64,000 nt of DNA from Nautilus pompilius (taxonomy: Eukaryota > Mollusca > Cephalopoda > Nautilida > Nautilidae): positions 620,001-684,000 of the forward strand of contig JACATO010000308.1 of assembly GCA_018389105.1 (NCBI GenBank), given 5' to 3'. The notes under the pieces are model-generated. The model made no database searches, was not told where the DNA came from, and was given only the letters and a program-made list of their open reading frames with translations. The position numbers were made by a program, and so were the translations under genes. This document shows, one piece after another, positions 25,466 through 38,336 of the stretch. Numbering within the stretch: position 1 is the stretch's first letter; each line of letters starts with the position of its first letter.

Positions 25466-27899
25466 TGACCAGAAACATAATAGTAGGGTTAAAACCATTT
25501 CTAAAGTTTTGTGTCAGGCTCAATGATGAGTAAACATTTGATAAGTACTGGATTTCTCTGACCAGAAAGACATTAACTCATTACAAAATTGTATTCAGGC
25601 AGCTTGCGTATCAGATAGTATCTCCAAAAATAAAAAGAATGTATCACAGTACTGTTAAAAAAAATCAGATGGTTTCGAGGTTCTTCTTGGTGGGTTTGTT
25701 ATCTGCTAAATTAAAATTCATGACTACCTAAGCCAAAACAAATAAGCACACATATTTATAAACCCCAGACCAGTTTTGCACTGAAGCATTTAATGGGTAA
25801 AGGGTTAACCAAACCATTTTCCTCTGAAATTTGAAATAATTTAAAATGGCAAACTATGTAGTCTGTAAAAAATTTTTGTAATTTATTTTCCAAAGAACTT
25901 AAGAATTATGATAATAATGCATGTAAGCCTAAGCAAAAATCAGTAATATTATTAGAAACTGTTGAAGAAAGAAAGAAATGACCTTCAGTGTATCAGTAGA
26001 AGAGTATCCACTGCATTAGAATCAAGAAAAATGTAAGAACCAATAATAAATAACACTGATACACTGATGTTTAGTTAAACAAAATGGCTGAAACCAAAAG
26101 TTTGGTAGTCTGCGCAACATGTCATTAAATCAAAAGTGAAAAAATAAACCCAAAGAATAGAGGTAAAGATGGGAACTGCTTTCATAAAGACTAAAATAAG
26201 AAAACCAGTGAAGACAGTTCACTCCAAGCAATGGAAATCTTACAATTTTAAGGTCATCATATACTGAATGAGACTAACATTTTTTATAAATAGTTTTATC
26301 CTATTTTGAATCAGATACCACTGAGTTAATTGTGACTGCATATTAATAAAATGTTTTCTCTAGTAATAATACATTTGGTACATAGAATAAACTAATTAAT
26401 CTCCAATTAACAAGGGTTATAAAAAACACTGATGTAATTGTATTATCCTATAGCTTACGAAAAGGCGTAAATCAGAATGTATGGTTAACGTTGAGTTCAA
26501 ATTGTCTATGAAGCAGGTAATTAACTGAAGAAACAGCACACAGTAAACTGATCTTGATAAAATTTCAGATCCTGTAAATGTCTTTATTAAATATACCTAT
26601 GAAGTTGAACATGTCTATGTATACATCAGTTTCAAAGGTGAAAAAAAAAGTTAAATTTATAAAAAGAGTTTCATTTATTTGTGCATGATGAATATGAATT
26701 CATAGGCTAGAGTATTGTAATGGTAGATTAGCTTTCAGTAAAAGCTATATTGACTATTAATTCAAAAGGTGTTACCGCCCTGGAGAATTGTTCCAAATCT
26801 ACAAATAAAAAATGTATAATAAATCAATCATCCTTTTCTTCTCGCTGTATATATATATATATTCAATTTGATATTTCTCTGAAGATTTTGTCTCAGAAAA
26901 AGCAAACCACCATGATGATTCAGATTTTTTAATGTCAGAGTTCCAGTTTTAAGTTTGAATTTTTTTTTTAAATATTAAATAAAATTGAACTTAACCATAT
27001 ATATATAGTCTTTTTTAAAACTTTATATTTGTTTCTTGGAAGGATTTTTAACTAAGATAAGTATAGTGATAGATGAAAATAATCAATGCACTAAAACTAA
27101 AGCCCATTGTAATTACCAAGAAATATTACGAAAATGTTGTTTCAGACAGATAGTTTGTTACAGTAGAGGTTTGAATAAAACAAAAACATCTTTCCAATGA
27201 GTAAATGAGGCTTATAGACTAGCAATCTTGCCAAAGTTATTAATGACTGTTTTCTTTTAAAAAAAAGCTTCTAGAAGAAAGTGATAATAATAATATAAAT
27301 AATAATAATTTTAAAAAAAGATATCAGAAAGAAAATGCCCAAATTCTATGATCTTCTTCAAGTGAATATTTTAAAGTACATAATCTTGCAAACAAGGGCT
27401 ACATTTTAAATAATAGTAAAAGCCTTACATCAAGAGTTCTTTTAAGAAGTTGTTTTAAGTGCTGTGAACAGACCAATGAGGGATAACTACAGAATAAATT
27501 CTAAAAAGGTACTTTTCTCTTAGGATGCCGATAGGAAACTAGTAATTTAAAGACTTATTATAAAGCACTTTTAGTGCCACTTGTAAAAGCTGAAAGGTTT
27601 ACCTTAAATTCTCATCTTTCAATATTTTTAATGACAACTACTGAGTGTTTGTGTACTGAGATTTATGAGTGAGAACAAAGTTTTAGGACATTTTTTTTTC
27701 ATACTGCAAATTTCATCCATGACACTTGCTACTTAAAAAATTATGAAGCACAAACCCTAAACTCTCAATTTTGGGAAAATGACCAAAAGATCTGTGTTCT
27801 CAGCATTGTCGGTTAGTTGTAGAGTTGCAATAGAAGCAAGTTGCTTGCTTGTTTTGTGAACCTTTGTCCAAAGTCTGAGTCATCTCACAGAGATGAGCT
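25466..27899. other. AT-rich DNA with short TA runs
   Basis: TA runs near 26850 and 27000; nothing else recognised. Confidence 0.6.
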
Positions 27900-28190
27900 G
27901 CAATGGGAAGGTACCAGACATCTTCTTTAATAACCAATGTTAGGGCACTTGAGTGGTGAAGGTAAAAGCCAATCAAGAGTTACCAATGAATATCCAACAC
28001 AAGTACCTGGAAAATCTTCACCAAAACTCTGGTTTCCTCCCATATCTGAAAAATGAAGAGCATTTGGAAACCCGAAGAGCAGCAGCAAGAAGAAACCATG
28101 TCAGGGAAGTACGTCAAACTTTAGCTGGCCCCGAATGGAATTTGAAATAAAGTCCTCAACCTTAGTAGTCCATTACTTTACCACTTGACA
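27900..28190. repeat. Rearranged SINE: plus-strand centre joined to minus-strand head
   Basis: The central block tttcctcccatatctgaaaa atgaagag is on the plus strand at about 28030-28063. Immediately after it the head-to-centre part lies on the minus strand (catggtttcttcttgctgct read in reverse, to about 28190). The switch is near 28070. The 65-codon open frame across it is not a gene. Confidence 0.55.
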
Positions 28191-31100
28191 AACATATCCT
28201 GAGGTAAGCTTAAAGTACAGAGAATTTGTGTGCTTACCCTGAGATGGGAGTGGATTTGTCTCCATGTGAGAATAAACAATTTTCACTTTGTTACTAATGT
28301 GAGTAAATTGATTCTTTAATCCTGTTATGGTTTTGTAATCAAATTAGCTTACAATCTTAGCAACAACAACAACATAGTAATAATAATAATATGAAGATGA
28401 CAATTTTATTCAATATCTCCTTTATTTTTATTTAACATCATGGGTATCCGTCATTCAAATACACAATAAATAACAGCACCAGCATAAAAACAAAATTTCT
28501 TGTTATTTATTTTTAACAACACTTGTAAAATAAACAATCTGAAAACGTTGGCAGCATGGGAGACACAACAATCACAGATCCATTGTATTTTTACATGTTA
28601 CCATGTAACAATTCAAGTGATGAAGGTCAGAATAAAGCTAGATGTTCAACACTTTAAAAATGTCTTTTATTCCTTTCTAACACATAACAACAAATGGAAT
28701 ATCTTGTAAAGAAAAATATACACTGGTTGTACAAATGTTTTTTTGCTAATAATTAGGTTTCATCTTTACGCAGTAAAAATGTAAGATCAGAGAGATCTTC
28801 CTTTCTTTTTTTTTCACACAAGGATTTTATGGCATTTACATTCTTTGCAAATTCAGAATTTGCACTAAATACTGAACACACATCTCCCTTAGTTGGACTT
28901 TTCCAATTTAACTGGAATTTTCTGATCTAGTTTTCCTCTTGACAAAAAAAAAAAAAAAAATGTAGCATTTGGATCTTTTGAAGTCATTGAAAAAAAAGAA
29001 AATTCAAAATATGCAGATGCAATTTTCAAAAATATATCCAATTCACATTTTATCCAGCTGTAAGTTTTCTTTTATCAACAATATATTCTGTAAAAATCTG
29101 TTTTCTGAAGCAATGGCTGCCTACCAAGGCAGGCTAAAATGTCAGAGTGTACCATTTACATATTTACTCAACTACCCACTGCTTTCAAGAAAAGCTATCA
29201 AACTTTCGCTAAATAAATAGAAGTTTGGAAGTGTCTGCATTGTCTTTTGTATTTTAGTTCATACTGTATGGGAGGGGGAGATTTGCAAATACCACTGCCT
29301 GGATGTTTATTTGCCACTGAGCTGTAATCATTTACCAAGTTTTTAAAGGCTGTTTTTTGAGGTGATTTTGATTTGGTTTAAATATGGTGGTTGGTCAGGC
29401 CAACTGCTTTCTACTTCCAACTTCTGAGCAGTTGCCAATTTAGGAAAAACCAAAGAAAAAAATTCCAATAAAAACATCAACACTTTTTTGTTAGTTGTTT
29501 AGATTATTTTATTTTTTTCGTAAATACAAAAATAGTTAATCTAGACAGCACTAATCTCATGATTCAGGATGAAGACAAATCAAAGTGTTTCCCAGCTCTA
29601 TCCAAAGGATGTCTAACAAATCTAAGGGATTTACAACATTTTATGTTAAAAAGACAATTTCAATGAAAACTTGTAATTACAGTTAGTATATCCATTGATC
29701 CAGTAACCAAAAACATAATGCTTAACTACTTGTTTACATTACAGCACTTATTGATGCTATTCTCTCCCTTGTTTTCACAATACGAAGCACAGTTGTGGTA
29801 ATTGAAAGTGGTTTAATGAGGAATAAAAGAAATTAAAAAGTGGAAATAACCAGAAAAATGCTTATTAGTTGAGTGTTGTTTTCCGGGTGCAAGAGCTCAG
29901 CCAAGGTTTTGCACATCACAGGAGCAAAGATTCAAGATTCTCATTTACAAAAGTAAATCTAACATTTCTTAATGTCCAGAATCAGATTTAACAACAGTAT
30001 TGTGTACTGTAATTATGAGCGTAAGGACTCTGCTTTGACAAACACTTGGATATAGATAATCTTTCCGATCATCTTATCAGTTGCATTCGTATTACATTTG
30101 AATGTGCACTTGCTTTGTTAGAAATAATATATAAGAAAATTTCCTTAGAAAAAAACATTTTTCACAAATCAGATTTACATAAAATTATAGATAAACACTA
30201 TTAATTTCTCTCTTTCATGGAAAAATCAAATTAAAATTAAATGGAATAATAATTCTGCATTAGAGATATGACTAAGGGTCCCAGTACCAGGGGCTAATAT
30301 CCTACATCTTTGAGAAATTTACTTTTTTTTTTTTTTTGTATGTTATGCGTAGTGCATATATGCAAACTTAGCATATATAACTTCAAAGAGAGGGATATTA
30401 ACCAAACTTAATGTTGATTAAATCCATGTGTCAGTTCATTAATCAGGAAAGTCACCAGTGTCAGGTCAAAAAGACTACTATAGCAGTGCATGTTAGACTA
30501 GATAAAAAACAGGGCCTAACTTTATCCAAATAAGCATCTGCTCAAAGTTTCAAGCATAGTCCCGGTGATGACCATGCTGGTGGCATGCCAATTCTGATGA
30601 AAGACCAGAAGTGCGTTTGTGGATATGCATGTTTTGCTCCTTTCAAAGAAGTGGATACTGAAGCTGAAACTTCAGGATTAGGACAAAGTGAATGTCAGCT
30701 ATAGCTACAGTCTTATGACCCCCAAAGAAGTTGGGGGAAGGTATCATAAGAGTGATTAACTATCTCAGTATGGAGCCTGCAATACATGCTCCATAGAGTC
30801 TGGCCTGCAGAATCAGCAAAATCAAGATAACAAACCCAGCCAATAACTAGAGGAAGCTTTGGTTTTTAGCCAAAGATGACCAGAAGGCTAGTGATTTTAG
30901 AAATCTGCTCTGTTTAAGAGACTAGATATTTAAATTTGTGTATGTACATGACTGGTCCCAAATATTTTTTCAAGATGCCTACCAATTATCTCCTGAAATA
31001 TTTTCATATATTTATCTCAATAATTTCTTCTCATTTAAGGTGAGTGGTGCAATAGAATTACTCAAGAGAAAAGAGCTTTCAAATGAAACCAAAACCATCG

Positions 31101-31360
31101 GCTTATAATGATATTTAGGAAAGTTAAAGAACAGTGAGCAAAAAAATTCTTAAGATATTGTGTGAAAATAATGAAGTCACAGAATATTATTCATAACCAT
31201 GATACATCCAGTTGGTAATTAAATGAAGTGGTAAGATGTTCAGTAATTCACATTCGAACAGAACATCAACAGAATGTCAGACCAGTCCTGATATTAACTC
31301 AGCACTTTCTGTACATAGTTCATGTGATAAAAACCTCAATCTTTCTCTCGATGTGATGTG
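28191..31360. other. AT-rich DNA; one less AT-rich block unassigned
   Basis: The segment about 30540-30900 is less AT-rich than its flanks and may be an old repeat, but no family or frame was recognised. A- and T-runs lie at 28944-28960 and near 30325. Confidence 0.5.
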
Positions 31361-31975
31361 CCATATTTTTCAACATACAAGTCAATAATTTTTTCCCTGA
31401 AAGTCAAAGCTTCAACTTATGCTCCAAATCAATATCTATATGTAGAATCATTGAAATTTTTTAAATAAAAAAATAAATATGAAAGTATATTATTTTCTGA
31501 TATAAACTATAAAACTGTTCATATGAAATAAACTACAGAAATTACTGCCCAGAACATATGCCAAATGGGTGAGCAATTCACTATTAATGCACTCACTAAA
31601 GCATGCAAAATTATTCAATCAATAACAAGCAGGCACTCACCAATTACATTCTATCTATCCTTTTCAATCCAAATAATATGTATAAATACCCCCCAACAAA
31701 TCCTTTACCTCATCTCAGAATGTTTCCCGTAAAGTCACACAAGTTGTACATGGCAGGTTTTAAGCAGGAAGTTAAGTTCACTGAAGAAAATGGGGATAAT
31801 ATGGTTGAGCACAGAAAATGCAGCATCTGCAAGAAATACATTAGAGACTGACATAAGGTAAATTATGGCTACAAAGTTAAGTGGACTAACATTGAAACAT
31901 TGGAGAAATATATGCTAACCCAACATGCTGCATTTGTGGACTTAATACTACTGCACAGCTAAGAGAGACTAAAAG
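31361..31975 (+). mobile_element. Old pogo/Tigger-like relic, related to the pair at 51-55 kb
   Basis: The left end, ccatatttttcaacatacaa, resembles the terminus of the 51 and 55 kb copies and also leads into agtcaataattttttc. At about 31745-31940 a broken frame gives MAGFKQEVKFTEENGDN, then KKYIRD, a stop, and KVKWTNIETLEKYMLTQHAAF, the same pogo N-terminal domain. It is much more diverged. The right end was not found. Confidence 0.65.
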
Positions 31976-32588
31976 CCAAACAAATCACAACTGATGATTA
32001 CTGTCATTACATCTTTCCCATCTTTCTCTTGCTTGTGTTAAGTATTCATCATGGCAGTTTCCTGGAGGTGTGTATCATATTATCCAATCAAAGAACAGCT
32101 AAGTGTGTTGACCTCCATGTTTGCCTAGTTGTGAACCAAAAATGTCAGACAACTTAAACCAAACTGAATATTGACTTGTGCTATCAAAAATGAACCAAGC
32201 TGAATTGAATTTCTGAATTTGAGTGTGCTGTAATGTCTCAAAATCAGTAAAAGTGTCAAAGATAGACTAAACTAACACGTTTGACTTTTTAAAGTAGGTG
32301 ATACAACATAGAGCAAACGACATGAGATCACCTGATGATCAATGTCATAGTCACTAAAAATAGATACCAGAACTGATGATAACATTTGCAGCTTGTTTCA
32401 AATATCTCTCTATGATTACAAACATGTTGAAAAACTATTTCAACACCCACTATATCCAGAAGATTGTCCCAGAAAGTAGTTCAATAATATGCACAAACAG
32501 CTCATTAATATTCATGAGTCTAGATGTAGTGTAGACAGCAAAGAGATATGATAGTGTTATGAAGGATTTGAAATATTTTTCTCACTGA

Positions 32589-35507
32589 TTGAATGTTTGG
32601 CTAACTAGAACACTCCTAGACGTTAAGCACGACGTTTTCGCGTGGAGTGACCACTGCCAGGTCAAGGCCAGCTTTCTTGTTCAGGAGAACACCAGAGGAC
32701 CCGGACTTTGGAAACTCAATAATACTGTTCTGACCGAGTCAGAATATGTTGAGAGCGTACAAAGTTTCTGGGAACAATGGTCACTTCGCCGGGACGAGTT
32801 TGATGACCCCCTGGAGTGGTGGGACCTAGGTAAGGTTAAACTTAGGGACCTTAGCATAAAATATTGTCAGGCAAAAAATGCTTATAGAGAATACTTAGAA
32901 AACAAACTGAAAATAGAATTAAATCTAGAACTAAACAAGGCTGCTTTAGGTATAGATAGAACAAACAAAATCAAAGCTATCCAAACTCAAATAGGAAAAT
33001 TACAACTTAACAAAACAGAGGGCGCTAGAATTAGGGCCCGAGTACTGGCCATGAATGGCGAAGGTAATAGAATGTCCTTCTGTGGTTTAGAGAAATCTAG
33101 GGCAGAAAGGAAAACCATAAATAGACTTAAAACAAAGGAAGGCCGCGTCTTAACTGATATAGAAGATATTATTCAGGAAGAGGCTCGGTATTATAGTGAA
33201 CTATACAATAGTGAAGACACCTGTCCCATTGCTCAGGACGAAATCTTGGCGTGTCTAGACGATAAACTAGACCCCCTAGATGCCGAGCTCTGTGAAGGTC
33301 CCCTAACTATTCAAGAGATAAAACAAGCTATTAGAGCTTCAAATAAAGAAAAATCGCCAGGAAATGATGGCCTTATGCCAGAATTCAATAAGAGATTTGA
33401 ATATCTCCTAGCAGGAGACCTGACAATGATTGCAAATAGCGCATATTGTAGGGGGGTTCTCTCGAAAAGCCAACGTATGGCCACTGTCGTCCTGCTACCA
33501 AAGGGGGGCGACGCGGAGTACCTGGACAACTGGAGACCCATCAGTCTCTTAAACAGTGATTATAAAATCATAGCTAAGGCGTTAGCAACTAGGCTAGCCA
33601 AAGTTATGCATAAAGTTACAAGTGCTGACCATACCTGTTCAGTTCCAGGAAGAAGTATTACGAATACGCTTCAACTGTTCAGAGAAATCACAAGTAGGCT
33701 AGACACAGAAAATTCCATAGGAATCATGCTAGCCGTAGATCAGAAAAAAGCTTTTGATACGGTTAACTGGAATTTTCTCATAGAAACACTTAAAACCCTT
33801 GGTTTCGGGGAGTATTTCATTAACTTTGTTAGGCTTTTCCAATCCCATCTGATAACTAATATATACCAAAGCGGTTTCCTCTCTTCGTCTATCCACCCAA
33901 CAAGAGGCATCAGGCAGGGGTGTCCCCTCAGCGCCATGCTATACGTTCTGACTGCAGAACCGCTGGCCGCCATGATCCGAAACAACAAATTAATCAGGGG
34001 GATAAATGGTGTCAAAATTCAGCAATACGCTGATGACACCACCCTCCTGCTAAAGGATGCGGCCAGCTTGGACGCAGCCTTCAAAGTCCTAGAGGTCTAC
34101 GAGAAGGCCTCTGGGGCAAAAATAAACAAAAGAAAAACCACCACAGCATGGCTGGGGGGGGCAGCAATAAACCCCTGCGCCAATACAACAGCAACTGGGT
34201 GGAAGACAAAATTAAATTGCTGGGAATCCATTTCCCAGTAAAGCAAGTTACTAATACACTGCATGACAACTGGCAACCTGTGATTAATAAAGTCAACGCT
34301 TTACTAACCGCATGATCCTCGCTAAACCTTTCTTTCTTTACTAAAACAGAACTAGTAAATACATACCTTGCCCCCAAAATATATTATAAATCTAAAATAA
34401 TAGGAATGCCAGGATGGGTGCGCAACGCCATAGACGCCGAGCTAACTCGGTTTCTGTGGCAAGAGCGCAAACACATGGCAAACAAACAAATAATCAGACT
34501 CCCTCGGAACCAAGGAGGATTAAATCTAATCAACCTAGAGAGCAAAATAGGTGCTCAACAAATACTAAACATAATAGATATCATAAGGAACGTAAACGAT
34601 AGACCAAGATGGCAAAACCCCTTCATCTCCCGTTTAGCGAAAGCATTTGACACCCTCTACGGGGTCAATGTTCTCACTAGCAAACTAAAACTATATAGAG
34701 CACAAAGAAACTTACTAACAGATTACCACATAACCGCACTCCAGCAATGGATCACTAGTAACATCTCTATAGGAACAGATAACATCGTAAGCCTAGGAGA
34801 TACTAAAATAGAACTAGACAAATTATCCCAACGAGACATCTACCTCTTCCTGTCATCACGACCTATAGAGGAACCGAATTACAGGAGGAGGTGGGAAGAT
34901 ACCCTAAATTCAGGAACACTTCCATGGGACAGGATATGGGCTAGTTCCATTAATCATCTCGTGGACGGACAAACATCTGACATACACTGGAAATTAACCA
35001 GGAATGTTTTCCCCAGAAGGGAAAACAAACATAAATGGAAATTAATAAATTCACCCAAATGCCTCGCCTGTCACGAGGTGGATGAAACGGCAATCCATTG
35101 TCTATTCTCCTGTCCGCAGAACATAGAACTATGGTGCCTAGTCCGAGACTTGATTTTCAAAATTAAAAGTCCCCTGAACAAACTTACGTCGTTCTGGCGC
35201 ATCTTTGGATTCAATAATAGAACTAAAAAGGACTGCCTTTCGAACTTTTTGGTTTTCACTGCCCAGCGGATAGCTTGGGGTAGCCGAAAGGCTTTAGAAG
35301 GCGGTCAACCTACCTCAACAAAATTACGTAACTAATTGGTTACATCAAAAATATGCAGTCATGAAATCCAGTATAAATGACAGGCAAATTTTCTCTTCCA
35401 CTTGGCTAATTAATAATGCATTAGGACACATCAACACAAACAAAACTTTACACATACACCTTGACAACTCCCCAACTTCAACACTTAGTTTAGATCGACC
35501 ACCCTGA
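32589..35507 (+). pseudogene. LINE ORF2: endonuclease end, reverse transcriptase and zf-RVT, three lesions
   Basis: The first open segment (32589-34241) carries the reverse transcriptase. Motif A is AVDQKKAFD, with the catalytic Asp at residue 384 (33738-33740). The RQGCPLS motif follows, and YADD is at residues 480-483 (34026-34037). The frame then shifts, probably at the run of eight G at 34154-34161, and continues to a single in-frame TGA at 34313-34315, most likely a decayed CGA. The next segment (34406-35335) holds the C-terminal region with a C-x2-C...H...C zinc motif starting at 35060. A second frameshift near 35290-35310 moves the frame so that the true end is TGA at 35505-35507. Only three lesions in nearly 3 kb point to a young copy. 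Confidence 0.88.
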
Positions 35508-36530
35508 GTCACCCCTATGTCTAATTTAATTGTATTTTACTTTGAATTAATATAGGATGCTGGAAAAGATTTCTTTCTTTCTCCTTCTCTCCTCTATTAC
35601 CCTTTCCTTTTTCTTTCTCTCCAACTCTCTATTTTTACATTCATCGTAATTGATTTTGTAGTATATAATATGTAATTTTTTTTTCCCAAAAGTGTGTATT
35701 TCATGATTAATCTTATCTCTTAAATGATCCTAGATCATTTTAAAACATATTTACAAAATAAAGTGGACTACCATTACTATTACTAACTAAAACTCCCACC
35801 CCCTCCCCTTCTACAGTGTAAGCCTCTATTTATTTATAAAGTTACTCCACCCCTATATTTTGCACATGGACTAACCATGTTTCTTTCTTCGTTTAAAACA
35901 ACAAACAATAGTCCAAATAAAGAAGATCCAACGACACAGTAACATCAATGTGGCGTGGAATGGGGCAAAGGATGCTGTGATGACAACCACTACAGCAGAC
36001 TCTGCTACTTCCCAAATAAACCACCGACATGGGAACCTCTGGTTCTCCCACGCTGGAAAAGAGAAAGATAGCGAAAGTCATAAAGACTTTTCTGCTGTAT
36101 TTTTAAGAGAATCTCAGATTCTCCCATGAGGGAGGACTAGAATAAAGACGAAAACGGAGGGAGAACGTGACTCCATCCATCACCCCGCAAAAATAAAAAT
36201 AGAACTCTCTCCATCCTTCCACTTGGAAACTGAAAAATAAACAGTGGCCCAAACTTCCCTTACAGAACAAGGACATACAGAGAGAAAACTGTTTTAGAGA
36301 GTCCAGCCAGGATAAACCTACCCCTCCTGCGTGCAATATGAAGGAGTTGGGTAGCCCGCTGCTCCTGCTAGGCTGAGGTACAATTCAAACAATACACAGG
36401 TCGAAATAAGGCCTCACTTATAAACAGCTGAGACGGTCTGTCGTGGAACCGATCCAGCTACACCCACATACAAATGCAACCTTACAAACACTCCCCTAAA
36501 CACCGCACAACACACACAAAAAAAAAAAAA
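32590..36530 (+). mobile_element. 5'-truncated L1/Tx1-like non-LTR retrotransposon
   Basis: This LINE copy has lost ORF1 and nearly all of the apurinic-type endonuclease. The first residues of the open frame match only the end of that domain, including the SDH motif. It keeps the reverse transcriptase, the C-terminal zinc-binding region, a long 3' UTR (35508-36517) and a terminal run of 13 A at 36518-36530. The copy is more GC- and CpG-rich than its surroundings, as expected of a recent insertion. I could not find a convincing target-site duplication. Assignment to the L1/Tx1 group rests on overall architecture and the RT motifs. Confidence 0.9.
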
Positions 36531-38024
36531 CTACCATAATTGATCTAGCCTTGTGTTATACTCCGAATCAACTTATCAATGAATTAAAGGTCACACTGAC
36601 TTATTTTTCAAAAAAATATGATATATTGAAGTATGGTGCCAAACAGCCGGCTCCCATATCCATATACTAACTGTGGTCATCAAGGATTTGTATTTGTGGG
36701 ACTTTAGTCATCAACAGAACTAAAATGATTACAGTTTCTAGCATTGCTTCTGGTTTCAAATTATTGTCGAGATCATCAGATGCTTTGTCAGAAAGCACAT
36801 CAACATTATCATGAACTATAAAGTCTTCATCATCCAACTCACATCATCAGCAAATACTTCTGCTAAATTTTCATAAACTCTGTAGACAGTGGTAACCATG
36901 TTTCTAACAAAACTAAAAAATCCAGCATCAATAGCCATAAAAACAAACTGAAACACACTGCTTCTCTGCATCTGGTTTGAAATGAAAGGAAGTTGGCTGC
37001 TTATTCTGATCACTTAAAAGATTATTAACGGCTTTGAATAGGTGACCAGTTTCTTGTCTATAGTTTAGACCAGTATTCTAAGCATTAAATGATACTATAT
37101 TCTGTCAAAAACACAAATACAAAAGAGCTCTTGTTTTTGTAGAAAGTACAAAAAGGCAAAAGTTATCATTAAACCAGCTGATTAACTATAAGCCTGTTTA
37201 TCAATTGTTGTTCTAATCACACTTAGATAAGTATAACAATGATGTATGTTGTCAAAGCTACTTAAAAAAACAAATCATCTAAAAGCAATATATAAACTGG
37301 TCTATCATACAATATACAAAGTAAAAATTTTCTAAATATTGTCAAAAAATGGTGGCATTTTTTATTTTAAATCTCTGTGTGTCTTTGGTGAACATATATA
37401 AATATACCAACTATTTTTTTTTGCAAGCCCATGATTAGGTCAAAATATTTTTATAGCAGATTAAAAAATTGACATCTGCACTACATACATTCTTTTCTGT
37501 CGTGTGTGTATGTGAATAAGTATTATACAAATCAGAAACAGAAAGCAAGCTAATCAGTGTTCATTGGTTTATATATCAAAGCATCATATAGAATAAATTT
37601 CTGGTTTTTTATGCCATAGAAGCCACCAATAGTTGAGCAGATACAAAATGTAGAGAGGCAGACACTCTATCCTTGAAGGTTTATTAAGTATCACTAAAGC
37701 TAGACAAAAAAGAAGTAAATCAATACCTAAAACACTTTAGATATAATAAACAAACTCTCTCTAAGATCATTACTTTTTAGTAACACTTTCAACCCTAAAG
37801 ATTTCTATCTACCGTAGTTTTTATAATGAAAGGTAAAATTTCCAATAACAGAAGTTCTAGTAGTACAGTGAGTTAGATGAAAACATTGAAAACTTTGCGA
37901 TCAACAGGTTTCAGGTTCAAGAATAGTCAGCCACTTGTTTAATTTAAAAAAATTTGAGGTTACCGCAAATTAAAATTCTTAAAACCCTAATGATGACAAT
38001 AGGAAAAGATCATAAATATATATA
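36531..38024. other. AT-rich DNA after the LINE, nothing recognised
   Basis: No gene or repeat structure noticed. Confidence 0.55.
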
Positions 38025-38336
38025 GTTGGTAGTCCAGTAGCAGTAGTTAATCTACTGGACTACCAAGGCTAAGGCTAAAGTTCAAATCCTAGTCAGAACC
38101 AGCTTGGTTTTGCATATCCCTGCCATAGTTTCTACTTCATCAGCAGGCCACATAGGTTTCCCCTCTAACATCTGAAAATGAAGAGTTCTAGTAAGGGTTT
38201 CGCTGCCAAATCAAAGGTGCCAGATACCTCATGGTGCAAAAGCAATGATCTTTAGAGGACAGCTATAGCACTACACACACTGCCTCATCAGCAGGTGGTC
38301 TCCGTTGTAGAGATTAGTAAACAAAAAAAAAAAAAA
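38025..38336 (+). repeat. tRNA-derived SINE, near full length with A-tail
   Basis: B-box AGTTCAAATCC, then the catagtttctacttcatcag, ccacataggtttcc and catctgaaaatgaagagttc blocks, the gtgccagatacctcatggtg tail block and a run of 14 A at 38323-38336. Confidence 0.82.

Noticed and set aside
30590-30625. Second possible hammerhead core (ctgatgaaag)
   Set aside because: No GAAA box at the right distance and no closing stem.
33740-34377. Minus-strand frames of 91 and 98 codons inside the LINE
   Set aside because: They are antisense shadows of the reverse transcriptase.
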